Source of the DNA: an uncultured Spirochaetota bacterium
GTDB taxonomy: Bacteria > Spirochaetota > Spirochaetia > JAFGXN01
Assembly: GCA_944388995.1 (NCBI GenBank)
Contig: CALXKN010000009.1
Span: forward strand, 16,929 to 80,928
DNA: 64,000 nt
Direction: 5' to 3'
The notes under the pieces are model-generated. The model ran no database searches, was not told where the DNA came from, and saw nothing but the letters and a program-made list of their open reading frames with translations. A program made the translations under genes and the position numbers. This document shows positions 25,147 to 31,302 of the stretch, piece after piece; position 1 is the first letter of the stretch; each line of letters opens with the position of its first letter.

Positions 25147-25227
25147 AAAAAAAAGAAGGCCGCCCGTTCTCACACAAACAAGCGGCCCCGCCATTAACGG
25201 CGGGGAATGGTGTGAGTCATTCCCCGC
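25147..25227 (-). ncRNA. leader RNA A: hairpin I, hairpin II and terminator hairpin with complementary loops
   Basis: Minus-strand transcript from the promoter at 25278-25306. Hairpin I: 10-bp stem (25218-25227 / 25200-25209) with the 8-nt loop ACTCACAC. Hairpin II: 5-7 bp stem at 25186-25205 with a 6-nt loop. Hairpin III: GGCCGC (25187-25182) / GCGGCC (25163-25158) followed by TTC and eight T (25154-25147), an intrinsic terminator 18 bp before the first ORF. The loop of III contains GTGTGAG (25175-25169), which can pair over seven bases with CTCACAC of loop I. The structure is seen; a kissing interaction controlling termination is inferred. A terminated transcript would be about 120 nt. Confidence 0.65.
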
Positions 25228-25250
25228 AGTTAAATCCTTTTCGTTAAAAC

Positions 25251-25329
25251 CATTCAAAACTGAATGATTTATGCTTTATAATACTTCTGTTTAGATTTAT
25301 TGTCAATACTTTTTTATTCAATTTTGAAT
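25251..25329 (-). promoter_or_regulatory. control region A: leftward promoter with operators
   Basis: Minus promoter TTGACA (25306-25301), 17 bp, TATTAT (25283-25278). Dyads: CATTCA-N4-TGAATG at 25251-25266, ATTCA-N4-TGAAT at 25316-25329, and a weak middle copy (6 of 10 positions) at 25284-25297 in the promoter spacer. Centres are 32 bp apart. Rightward: GATATT at 25341-25346 six bases before the repressor ATG, with a poor -35 inside the outer operator. This is the layout of a lambda-type switch. Confidence 0.75.
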
Positions 25330-25352
25330 TATTTTTCCCCGATATTAAATCT

Positions 25353-25619
25353 ATGGACGCTAAAACATTCTGGAACAACGTAAAGCCCTTAATCAAACAG
25401 CGAAACAAAACGCAAGAAAGTCTTGCCGCAGAGCTGAACATTCCTTTCGGGACATTCCAAGGATGGATTGCAAAATCAATTCTGCCAGATGTTATCTCCG
25501 CTTCCAAAATCGCCCGCGCCCTCGGCGTGTCGGTGGAGTATCTCGTGACCGGACAGGAGACCGACGGAAAAAAACAATTCATCGAAGACTTGAAAAACTT
25601 CATCGATGCGCACTCCTAA
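25353..25619 (+). CDS. phage repressor A (HTH, Cro/CI type, no peptidase)
   Basis: 88 residues: helix-turn-helix QESLAAELNIPFGTFQGWIAKSILPDVISAS followed by the family ending ALGVSVEYLVTG and a short C-terminal helix. No S24 peptidase domain, so it cannot cut itself in an SOS response. The ATG is 6 nt after a -10 (GATATT), so the mRNA is probably leaderless, and no ribosome site is present. It lies opposite leftward operon A (replication and recombination) and presumably binds the ATTCA-N4-TGAAT dyads. Its stop overlaps the stop of the convergent 59-residue gene by 3-4 bp. Confidence 0.8.
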   Translation: MDAKTFWNNVKPLIKQRNKTQESLAAELNIPFGTFQGWIAKSILPDVISASKIARALGVSVEYLVTGQETDGKKQFIEDLKNFIDAHS

Positions 25620-25795
25620 TCAATCACGATTAACACAGTCGCAAACCCATCAACCCCGATTGTTACCTTCTCCTCGTTTGGCACATCTATCCAATTAACA
25701 CCCCTTCTTCTTTTCAGCTCTTCCATCAGTTCACCAGTCGTGCATTCACACAGAATACAAGCCTTTCTTTGCTCGTCGATTTCATCCTCGTTCAT
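25616..25795 (-). CDS. 59-residue BC1881-like phage protein, last gene of operon B
   Basis: ATG 25795 overlaps the radical SAM stop (ATGA), with GGAGG six bases ahead. The product runs MNEDEIDEQRKACILCECTT, then LMEELKRRRGVNWIDV and ends GFATVLIVID. The pattern 'EL.eELk.ReGV..i.V ... G.a.vLiViD' is that of the small phage family annotated as BC1881. Function unknown. It ends convergent with repressor A. Confidence 0.7.
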   Translation of the reverse strand: MNEDEIDEQRKACILCECTTGELMEELKRRRGVNWIDVPNEEKVTIGVDGFATVLIVID

Positions 25796-26772
25796 TTTTT
25801 ACCTCCATAACAACTTAAATCAGTCATTGACCGGGCAAAAAACGGGGATTCGTCATTGACCGGTTCTCCTGATACATACTTCAGCCCTCGCTTTCTTTTG
25901 TACTCTTCAAACGTTTCCCGCTTGTAAAGTCGGCCGTATACATACCGCTGCGCAAATTCAAGCTGCTCTTTCGTCGGGACAACCCCCTTGCTTGAGTTCC
26001 TTTCTGCTTGCGCATATATGCATATATTCGAGTGCAACTTTTTTAGCTCTTCAACGCGGGTTGCAGCGTCGTTTACATCCCTTCGCACAAGCAAATAGAT
26101 AAACAGCTTGTTGTGCATCTTCTTCTTTCGAAGCAACGGCATCCACTTCGCAAAATAATCGACCTGATACATTTTGTCGCACGAAAACCGGATATAATTG
26201 ATCCATTTAATCCGGGATAATAAATCGATAATCTCGGGTGTTAAAAGCATGATGTCCATTCCCTGATTGAGATCAACCTCAATCCCGCTTCCCGCAATTT
26301 TTTCAAGTTCTCGGATCCCAAAATCGCTTGCCAAAATATTGTTGTCCATCAATACCAGTTTATTCGAGTCGGATCTGATTAAATCCTTCACACTCCTGTA
26401 CGGCCTGATTTTCCCCTCTTTTTTTGGCACAACGCAAAAATCGCAATTATTAATGCAGCCTCTTGTTATGAAGCCGACTGCATAATCAACTTTCGGATAT
26501 ATCGAATAGTCCGGAAAAGCACTATCTACTTCATCCGGCAAATCATTATAGGCTCCGTACCCAGTACCTCCTTTAATCGTATTCCGCGGCAAATACTGAT
26601 TCTCTGGCGTAAAGTCAAAAACCTTAGACGAATACACAAGATCATAGCTATCTCGATAAAATGGATCAAAGACTTCGACCTTATCCCCTGCCTTCTTGTG
26701 GTATGCGCTAATTTTCATTATTGCGTAATTAGGGTATGTTGTCGCGTCTGAATCATGCAATGCTATTTTCAT
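25792..26772 (-). CDS. phage-encoded radical SAM protein
   Basis: The start MKIALHDSDATTYPNYAIMK (ATG 26772) fits the beginning of this family ('MKIALIDVD..nfPNlalMK'); the frame is open for another 29 codons. 326 residues. The 4Fe-4S motif is GCINNCDFCVVP (CxxxCxxC), and further SAM-binding strands are NKLVLMDNNIL and GIEVDLNQGMD. Before the cluster is a cobalamin-domain-like segment (YDLVYSSKVFDFTP). Related genes occur in many phages; the substrate is not known to me. Fifth gene region of leftward operon B; translation is coupled to the 59-residue gene. Confidence 0.8.
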   Translation of the reverse strand: MKIALHDSDATTYPNYAIMKISAYHKKAGDKVEVFDPFYRDSYDLVYSSKVFDFTPENQYLPRNTIKGGTGYGAYNDLPDEVDSAFPDYSIYPKVDYAVGFITRGCINNCDFCVVPKKEGKIRPYRSVKDLIRSDSNKLVLMDNNILASDFGIRELEKIAGSGIEVDLNQGMDIMLLTPEIIDLLSRIKWINYIRFSCDKMYQVDYFAKWMPLLRKKKMHNKLFIYLLVRRDVNDAATRVEELKKLHSNICIYAQAERNSSKGVVPTKEQLEFAQRYVYGRLYKRETFEEYKRKRGLKYVSGEPVNDESPFFARSMTDLSCYGGKK

Positions 26773-26837
26773 TTTCTTCGCCGCAAAAAAAAGCCCTCTC
26801 GGAACTGCCCACCGTTCGTCAAGGGCAACCGTTCCCC

Positions 26838-27143
26838 TCAGTTTGCCTGCCCTCTGCAACGGGCAATATATTCCTCAATGTTTTCATCCGTAATATCAAG
26901 CCACTCCTCGATACTTTCGGATTTCCACATCTTTCGGCCGTTAATCAACGCGTCCGGACGACCGCCCAACGGCTGCCTGTAACTGTCGCATTTAACAGTC
27001 CCGTATGTCACACCTTTATACTCGCAGGCATCTTTCAGATTGTACCACCGCTGCCGCCCGGCCGTTTGCACCATAGCGGCAACCATCTCACGCACAATCT
27101 TCTCCAGATCCTCAACCGCATCAAGTTTGACCTCAAAAACCAT
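26838..27143 (-). CDS. DNA-binding protein with excisionase-like winged helix
   Basis: 101 residues from ATG 27143. A helical N-terminus precedes RQRWYNLKDACEYKGVTYGTVKCDSYRQPLGG..., the MerR/Xis-like order 'W..lkdAc.ykG.sy.t...r..lqP.gG', and then INGRKMWKSESIEEWL. It is a likely DNA binder; a directionality factor is possible but the gene is far from the integrase. Part of operon B. Confidence 0.6.
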   Translation of the reverse strand: MVFEVKLDAVEDLEKIVREMVAAMVQTAGRQRWYNLKDACEYKGVTYGTVKCDSYRQPLGGRPDALINGRKMWKSESIEEWLDITDENIEEYIARCRGQAN

Positions 27144-27146
27144 CAC

Positions 27147-27452
27147 TCACCGCCCTTCACCCTCATAACTTCCGCGTCTGCTTAACCGCTTTGCAATCCG
27201 GTTATAAATAACCTTCCGCTCTATTTGACTGTCCGTCATCTTCTGCACACGGGCAATAATCCCGAAAATAAGCCGCTCCGTATCGTCCATGGAAACAGGC
27301 TTAACGGCATGACTTTTTTTCATGTAATCGCGTAAATCATTCTCCGTCCAAACGAAATGGCCGTTTTTTTTCGGCAGCCGGTGACGCAAGGCCCACGCTG
27401 TAACAGACGTAATGTTTTTACAGGCAATTTTCGCCACTTCAGCCGACGTCAT
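27147..27452 (-). CDS. HTH protein of operon B
   Basis: ATG 27452 gives 101 residues (MTSAEVAKIACKNITSVTAW then ALRHRLPKKNGHFVWTENDL), a MerR-type helix-turn-helix with 'f.W.e.DL..y' following. A helical C-terminal part (MDDTERLIFGIIARVQKMTD) is followed by a basic tail. Probably DNA binding. It lies directly before the excisionase-like gene, 3 bp away. Confidence 0.6.
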   Translation of the reverse strand: MTSAEVAKIACKNITSVTAWALRHRLPKKNGHFVWTENDLRDYMKKSHAVKPVSMDDTERLIFGIIARVQKMTDSQIERKVIYNRIAKRLSRRGSYEGEGR

Positions 27453-28248
27453 CTGCTCCACTCTCCCCGTTGGATTCAATCAATTTTGTGATTTCGTCGA
27501 GACGCCATCTCATACGGGTAATCTGATTTTCAATCCGCTTCTTCTCCGCAATCAGTTTCTCCGTATTGTTCCCTTCATTTTTCCTTTTCTTCAATTTTTC
27601 CCGCACCTCGGCTGCCGACAACCCCTCGCATTCACGTATATCCGCACCGGTAAAAGTTTTTTCTTTATCCGGAACGGAAAGAAAATCCTGAATCAGAAAC
27701 GACCCCACTTCCGGCAAGCGCGAAGCTGCCATAATCTTTCTGGCCGAAACTTCGTCAATTTTCAGATTCTCCGAGAAAACAGCTTTCAACATATATCCGT
27801 TGTCAACAGCCTGATTGTGAATCTTTTCGAGAATCTTCCCGTATTCACGCTTCAGCTGTTGGATTTGAGAGTCGATTTTTTTCAACTCGTCGACCAACGC
27901 CATGAACGACTCATCCTCTTCATGCCGGAAACGAAGAACACCGGTCTCTTTCGCCTTTCTCAAAAGCGAATTATTCAGCGCGTAGAAATCACTTCCGTGA
28001 TGCCTCCCGCTGTAAAGAGACTGACCCGAATCCGCTTCTCCCAACAGGTGATGGGTATATTCGTGTATGGCCGTTCCCATCATTTCATGCTCGGTCCTGA
28101 AATTCAAATTATTCAGACAAATCGTCCGATCCGCAATTGTGTAAAACCCGTTGCAAACCTTGCTCTTCTTGCCTGTCAAAATGACATTGAAATCAGTTTT
28201 GCAGGGCTGCAGTGATTTCAATTTCTCTTTAATCTCTACAACCGTCAT
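27439..28248 (-). CDS. zinc metallopeptidase (HExxH) with coiled coil
   Basis: ATG 28248 has GGAGG six bases ahead. 269 residues. Residues ~55-70 hold MMGTAIHEYTHHLLGEADSG, a zincin helix HEYTH; an upstream strand CLNNLNFRTEHEM fits the edge strand of such folds, and the nearby HHGSDFYALNN may bear the third metal ligand. The C-terminal half is a long charged coiled coil (EKKRIENQITRMRWRLDEIT). The substrate is unknown. Because repressors A and B lack a peptidase domain, a phage metallopeptidase that removes them, as ImmA removes ImmR, is an attractive but unproved role. Confidence 0.7.
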   Translation of the reverse strand: MTVVEIKEKLKSLQPCKTDFNVILTGKKSKVCNGFYTIADRTICLNNLNFRTEHEMMGTAIHEYTHHLLGEADSGQSLYSGRHHGSDFYALNNSLLRKAKETGVLRFRHEEDESFMALVDELKKIDSQIQQLKREYGKILEKIHNQAVDNGYMLKAVFSENLKIDEVSARKIMAASRLPEVGSFLIQDFLSVPDKEKTFTGADIRECEGLSAAEVREKLKKRKNEGNNTEKLIAEKKRIENQITRMRWRLDEITKLIESNGESGADDVG

Positions 28249-28459
28249 CTCCAACCTCCAAAGTTCCCTGACGGGAATCAGCCTCTCTCTTCTTTAACGC
28301 TCTGTATTCTCTGATGAACCCTTTCAGCCGCTGCCGTTCCCGCTTCTGCTCGGTCGGCTTTAGCCGGTCAAACGCATCCGAAACGACAAACTCCGTTTGT
28401 GACGCAATCTGTCGGGCAAGCCGTAATTTTTCCGATACCACACAGAGCCCGCAGTCCAT
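28229..28459 (-). CDS. small hypothetical phage protein
   Basis: ATG 28459 is preferred because an earlier ATG (28483) would overlap the previous gene. 76 residues, MDCGLCVVSEKLRLARQIAS at the start with a CxxC, then a charged helical part (FDRLKPTEQKRERQRLKGF). Not recognised. Confidence 0.5.
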   Translation of the reverse strand: MDCGLCVVSEKLRLARQIASQTEFVVSDAFDRLKPTEQKRERQRLKGFIREYRALKKREADSRQGTLEVGDDGCRD

Positions 28460-28463
28460 ATTT

Positions 28464-28688
28464 TCAAACCCTCGCTTTCGCATCCTCGATTCTCTCGCTG
28501 AGAATATCGGCGTAATTCTGCATGGCCGTCAATTGCTGCCATAACAGTAACAGTTGCTCTACCGAGACAGTCAAACGGCAAAGCGTTTGTTCTTTAACAA
28601 AAGGCTTGAGTTTCGCAATTTTTTCATCCAATTCCGCCTTTTCTTTTGTCAGCGATTCGATAAGCTCTTCGTTTGTCTTTAATTCCAT
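28464..28688 (-). CDS. small coiled-coil phage protein
   Basis: ATG 28688 follows GAGGAGG. 74 residues with heptad-like pattern (MELKTNEELIESLTKEKAEL; DEKIAKLKPFVKEQTLC). The start overlaps the stop of the first operon B gene. Function unknown. Confidence 0.6.
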   Translation of the reverse strand: MELKTNEELIESLTKEKAELDEKIAKLKPFVKEQTLCRLTVSVEQLLLLWQQLTAMQNYADILSERIEDAKARV

Positions 28689-28689
28689 A

Positions 28690-28902
28690 TCATTCCTCCT
28701 CAAACAAAGCCGCCTTTTCGGCAAGAACCTCGTCGTATTCCCGCACGATTTCAAGCTCTTTCCGAAGCACTGTACAATATTCCGTTGTGTTGTATTTTTG
28801 CGTCGCCAAGAACTTGTCGAGATGCTCGATTTTATCCGCCAGTCTTTTTCTCTCTGCACCAATCTCGTCAAGCAACTCTTTTTCCTTTTTTGTCAGTCTC
28901 AT
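28690..28902 (-). CDS. first gene of leftward operon B, coiled coil
   Basis: ATG 28902 has GGAGG five bases ahead. 70 residues, helical and charged (MRLTKKEKELLDEIGAERKR; LEIVREYDEVLAEKAALFEEE). The frame is open 21 codons further, but that extension crosses the leader terminator. Not recognised. Confidence 0.6.
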   Translation of the reverse strand: MRLTKKEKELLDEIGAERKRLADKIEHLDKFLATQKYNTTEYCTVLRKELEIVREYDEVLAEKAALFEEE

Positions 28903-28910
28903 CACTTCCT

Positions 28911-28990
28911 CCAAAAAAGAAGCCCGTCCTGCGCGGCTGACACAGGACAGGCAAAATAACATCATCTTCCGCCGCAGCCGTCGGCGTTTT
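28911..28990 (-). ncRNA. leader RNA B: hairpin with loop complementary to terminator loop
   Basis: Minus-strand leader of operon B. Hairpin I: CGCCG (28986-28982) loop ACGGCTG, CGGCG (28974-28970). Terminator: 10-bp stem (28952-28943 / 28931-28922, one G-U) followed by TTC and six T (28918-28913), ending just before the ribosome site of the first gene. The terminator loop contains CAGCCG (28939-28934), which pairs over six bases with CGGCTG of loop I. Same plan as leader A with different loop sequences. Function inferred: attenuation or antitermination, or a short RNA of about 130 nt. Confidence 0.6.
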
Positions 28991-29016
28991 TGGAGGGAGA
29001 GCTTTTAAGGCTCTTT

Positions 29017-29093
29017 AAATCACACTTGTGATTTACATATAAAATATAAATCACTATCGTGATATTGTCAATATATTTTTTCACTTTTGTGAT
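29017..29093 (-). promoter_or_regulatory. control region B: leftward promoter with three operators
   Basis: Minus promoter TTGACA (29071-29066), 17 bp, TATATT (29048-29043). Dyads of type ATCAC-N4-GTGAT: 29019-29032 (arms extend to 7 bp), 29050-29063 inside the promoter spacer, 29080-29093 (one mismatch). Centres are 31 and 30 bp apart. The rightward -10 GATATT is at 29113-29118, six bases before the repressor B start. Confidence 0.8.
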
Positions 29094-29124
29094 TTTTTTT
29101 GTATTTATACCCGATATTGTAGAT

Positions 29125-29475
29125 ATGAACATGATTGTAGAACGCATTGATTCACTTTTAAAAAGCAGAAACGAAAAAAGAAAAGATTTATGCAACGGGC
29201 TCGGAATGGCAGAAAACACTATCTCCGCTTGGTCAAGCAGAGGGACAATCCCGGCAGCCGACATACTGAATGATATAGCTATTTATCTTGATACCTCTAT
29301 CGAATATCTGCTGACAGGAACGGATAAAAGCGGCTTCTCCCAAAAAGAAATTTCATTAATGAAATCTTACAGGACACTTTCAGACCGTGACAAAAAAACA
29401 ATTGACGACCTGCTCTCCTCTCTTCTCTCCGATAAACAGTACGAAAGCAATCATGACTCATACTCGAATAACTAA
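29125..29475 (+). CDS. phage repressor B (HTH, no peptidase)
   Basis: 116 residues from ATG 29125, six bases after a -10 hexamer (probably leaderless). HTH region: RKDLCNGLGMAENTISAWSS, then PAADILNDIAIYLDTSIEYL, ending LLTG and a segment SLMKSYRTLSDRDKKTIDDL. The last segment matches the linker region of repressor C (YETLSDRDKRAVDAL), so B looks like C without the S24 domain. It probably binds the ATCAC-N4-GTGAT dyads. It cannot self-cleave. It is overlaid on the minus strand by any transcript from the promoter of switch C. Confidence 0.8.
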   Translation: MNMIVERIDSLLKSRNEKRKDLCNGLGMAENTISAWSSRGTIPAADILNDIAIYLDTSIEYLLTGTDKSGFSQKEISLMKSYRTLSDRDKKTIDDLLSSLLSDKQYESNHDSYSNN

Positions 29476-29484
29476 GAACGATTC

Positions 29485-29531
29485 CCGCAGCCGTCGGCGT
29501 TTTCGGGAGGAAGAACCCGCAAGGGGGTTCT
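29485..29531 (-). other. remnant of leader RNA in control region C
   Basis: 19 bases at 29485-29503 are identical to 28972-28990 in leader B (minus strand AAAACGCCGACGGCTGCGG). On the minus strand it is preceded by a hairpin AAGAACCC / GGGTTCTT (about 29512-29531) and CCTCC, in the same order as the short hairpin plus CCTCC in B. The downstream terminator hairpin and operon are missing; instead the minus strand runs into the back of repressor B. Confidence 0.6.
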
Positions 29532-29536
29532 TATCA

Positions 29537-29615
29537 ATGAGAAATATCTCATCGATAATTAAATATACTGTGATTTATCTCATTTTGTCAAGTCGTTTTT
29601 TGAGAAATTTCTCAT
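29537..29615 (-). promoter_or_regulatory. control region C: leftward promoter with three operators
   Basis: Minus promoter TTGACA (29591-29586), 18 bp, TATATT (29567-29562). Dyads of type TGAGA-N4-TCTCA: 29537-29552 (ATGAGA/TCTCAT), 29568-29583 (degenerate left arm, in the spacer), 29600-29615. Centres are 31 and 32 bp apart. Rightward -10 GATAAT at 29625-29630, six bases before repressor C. Confidence 0.8.
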
Positions 29616-29636
29616 TTTTTTGTCGATAATAAAAAC

Positions 29637-30515
29637 ATGGGAATGGGTGAAGATATTGTCAGAAGAATTGATACTTTGCTGAGAGAAAGGAATGAGAAGC
29701 GACTCTCCCTTGCCGAACACTGCGGATTTTCTTTACACGCTATAACAGACTGGTCAAAAAAAGGTTCCGTTCCGTCGGCGGATAAAGCCGTCGCGATTGC
29801 CAACTATTTGGGAGTTTCGATTGAATGGTTGCTGACAGGCAGCGAAAAAGAGGGATTAACGCCCAAACAACGGGAACTGATTCGAAACTACGAAACCCTC
29901 TCCGACCGCGACAAGCGCGCCGTCGACGCCCTCATCGCCTCGCTTCTGACCTCGGAGAACGCCCCCGCCGGTGAACTCAAAGAGAGCGCGCCCGTCTACC
30001 GCGCCGGAAAAAAAACGCCGCCCCTTTCAAAGACGGCGGCCAATACTGCCGAAGAACCGGCGCCGGAATACGCGGCTGAAAAAAAGAAAGGCTCTCTTGA
30101 ATTTCTTGATGCAGGAGAAATCATTATGATCCCTTGTCGCGGAATCACGGCCGCAGGCTCGCCGATTGACATCTATTCCGTTCCGGATGAATACATCCCC
30201 TTCCCGAAAAAACTCCTTCCCGGCGGAAACCCCGAAGACTACTTCTTCGTCAACCTACACGGCGTCTCCATGACACAGGCTGACATGAACGACGGCGATT
30301 ACGTCCTGATTCGCCGCTGCAACGAGCCTCAAGTCGGGAAAATCATGCTGGTACAGCACGACGGCGAAAGCACTCTCAAAAAAATCGAAATGGACAAAAA
30401 CGGCCTCTACCGCCTCTGCTGGCAAGACGGATCCGGGCGCACGCAAACCATCGACTCCGAAAACTGGTCTGTCCTCGGCGTCTACTGCTGGACAATCAAA
30501 GGCTGGCGGAAATAA
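29637..30515 (+). CDS. phage repressor C with S24/LexA-type peptidase domain
   Basis: 292 residues from ATG 29637 (leaderless: -10 six bases ahead). N-terminal HTH (RLSLAEHCGFSLHAITDWSK; PSADKAVAIANYLGVSIEWL) with SLTSEN-type linker; a disordered Ala/Pro/Glu-rich middle (~110-155); then the S24 domain: cleavage site ITAAG (Ala-Gly), catalytic Ser in LHGVSMTQADMNDGDYVLIR and catalytic Lys in GESTLKKIE. RecA-assisted self-cleavage would link the prophage to DNA damage. It probably binds the TGAGA-N4-TCTCA dyads and is the only one of three repressors with this domain. It could also act on the promoters of B. Confidence 0.88.
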   Translation: MGMGEDIVRRIDTLLRERNEKRLSLAEHCGFSLHAITDWSKKGSVPSADKAVAIANYLGVSIEWLLTGSEKEGLTPKQRELIRNYETLSDRDKRAVDALIASLLTSENAPAGELKESAPVYRAGKKTPPLSKTAANTAEEPAPEYAAEKKKGSLEFLDAGEIIMIPCRGITAAGSPIDIYSVPDEYIPFPKKLLPGGNPEDYFFVNLHGVSMTQADMNDGDYVLIRRCNEPQVGKIMLVQHDGESTLKKIEMDKNGLYRLCWQDGSGRTQTIDSENWSVLGVYCWTIKGWRK

Positions 30516-30531
30516 AGAAAAGAAAAAAGCA

Positions 30532-31302
30532 CTACGAGACCAATTCCTCTTTACGGTCCTCTTTTTCTGACCAAAGCAAAATATTTATCCCGTAATTGGA
30601 AAAGGCTTCTTTTACAGAACCGCTTACAGGTTTATATAAATCATTGAGAAGAACATATAACTTTGAGGCATCAGGGCGAACATCTTTCGTATCAAGCCAC
30701 TTAAATACAAGGTTTGTTGCGTTCTCTTTTGTGGAGCTTGTAACAGCTTGAACAAGTCTTTCCGGATATTTTTTTGACTTCGGAATGCTAAAATCAAACA
30801 TATGATCAAATCCTGATTTTCCGGAAAACTTTACATGAGGAACGTATCGGACATCATTTTCATCGAACCATGTGGCAACATCATCAAAAAATAAATTTTG
30901 AGTGTGTGATTTTGACAAATAGAACAAATCCCCTACGGACAGCATTGCCTGAATGAGATCATGTTTTTTCCTCGGAAATGAATCTGCCTCGCAATCAACC
31001 GTCAACTGACCGTTGCGTAAATTGACACCGAATCCGGAAACAGTTGACTGTAAAATCTTTTTTCGTTTATCCGATTCAAACTGACATCCGCAACTGATCA
31101 AATCATCAAGAACGTATCCTCCGTCTGTGAGACATATTTTTCCGTTACATTTCGTTGCATAAATTTGGAGACAGTCATTATGGCGATCTAAATACGGAGT
31201 CGTGATCTCATACATATCGTCTTTTATAAAATCTACAGTCGTATTATCCTTGAGCCATTTATAATATTGGTCTATATAATCATTAATTTCATTCTTTATC
31301 AT
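30532..31302 (-). CDS. DUF1828/DUF1829 protein, accessory pair
   Basis: 256 residues. N-terminal DUF1828 signature: TPYLDRHNDCLQIYATKCNG and ICLTDGGYVLDDLISCG; C-terminal DUF1829-like alpha/beta part (HMFDFSIPKSKKYPERLVQA; KLYVLLNDLYK), which has the look of a nuclease-like fold. Its start overlaps the stop of the partner gene (ATGA). The AT-rich pair lies between the repressor and the integrase, a usual place for superinfection-exclusion or defence cargo. Function is not established. Confidence 0.7.
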   Translation of the reverse strand: MIKNEINDYIDQYYKWLKDNTTVDFIKDDMYEITTPYLDRHNDCLQIYATKCNGKICLTDGGYVLDDLISCGCQFESDKRKKILQSTVSGFGVNLRNGQLTVDCEADSFPRKKHDLIQAMLSVGDLFYLSKSHTQNLFFDDVATWFDENDVRYVPHVKFSGKSGFDHMFDFSIPKSKKYPERLVQAVTSSTKENATNLVFKWLDTKDVRPDASKLYVLLNDLYKPVSGSVKEAFSNYGINILLWSEKEDRKEELVS

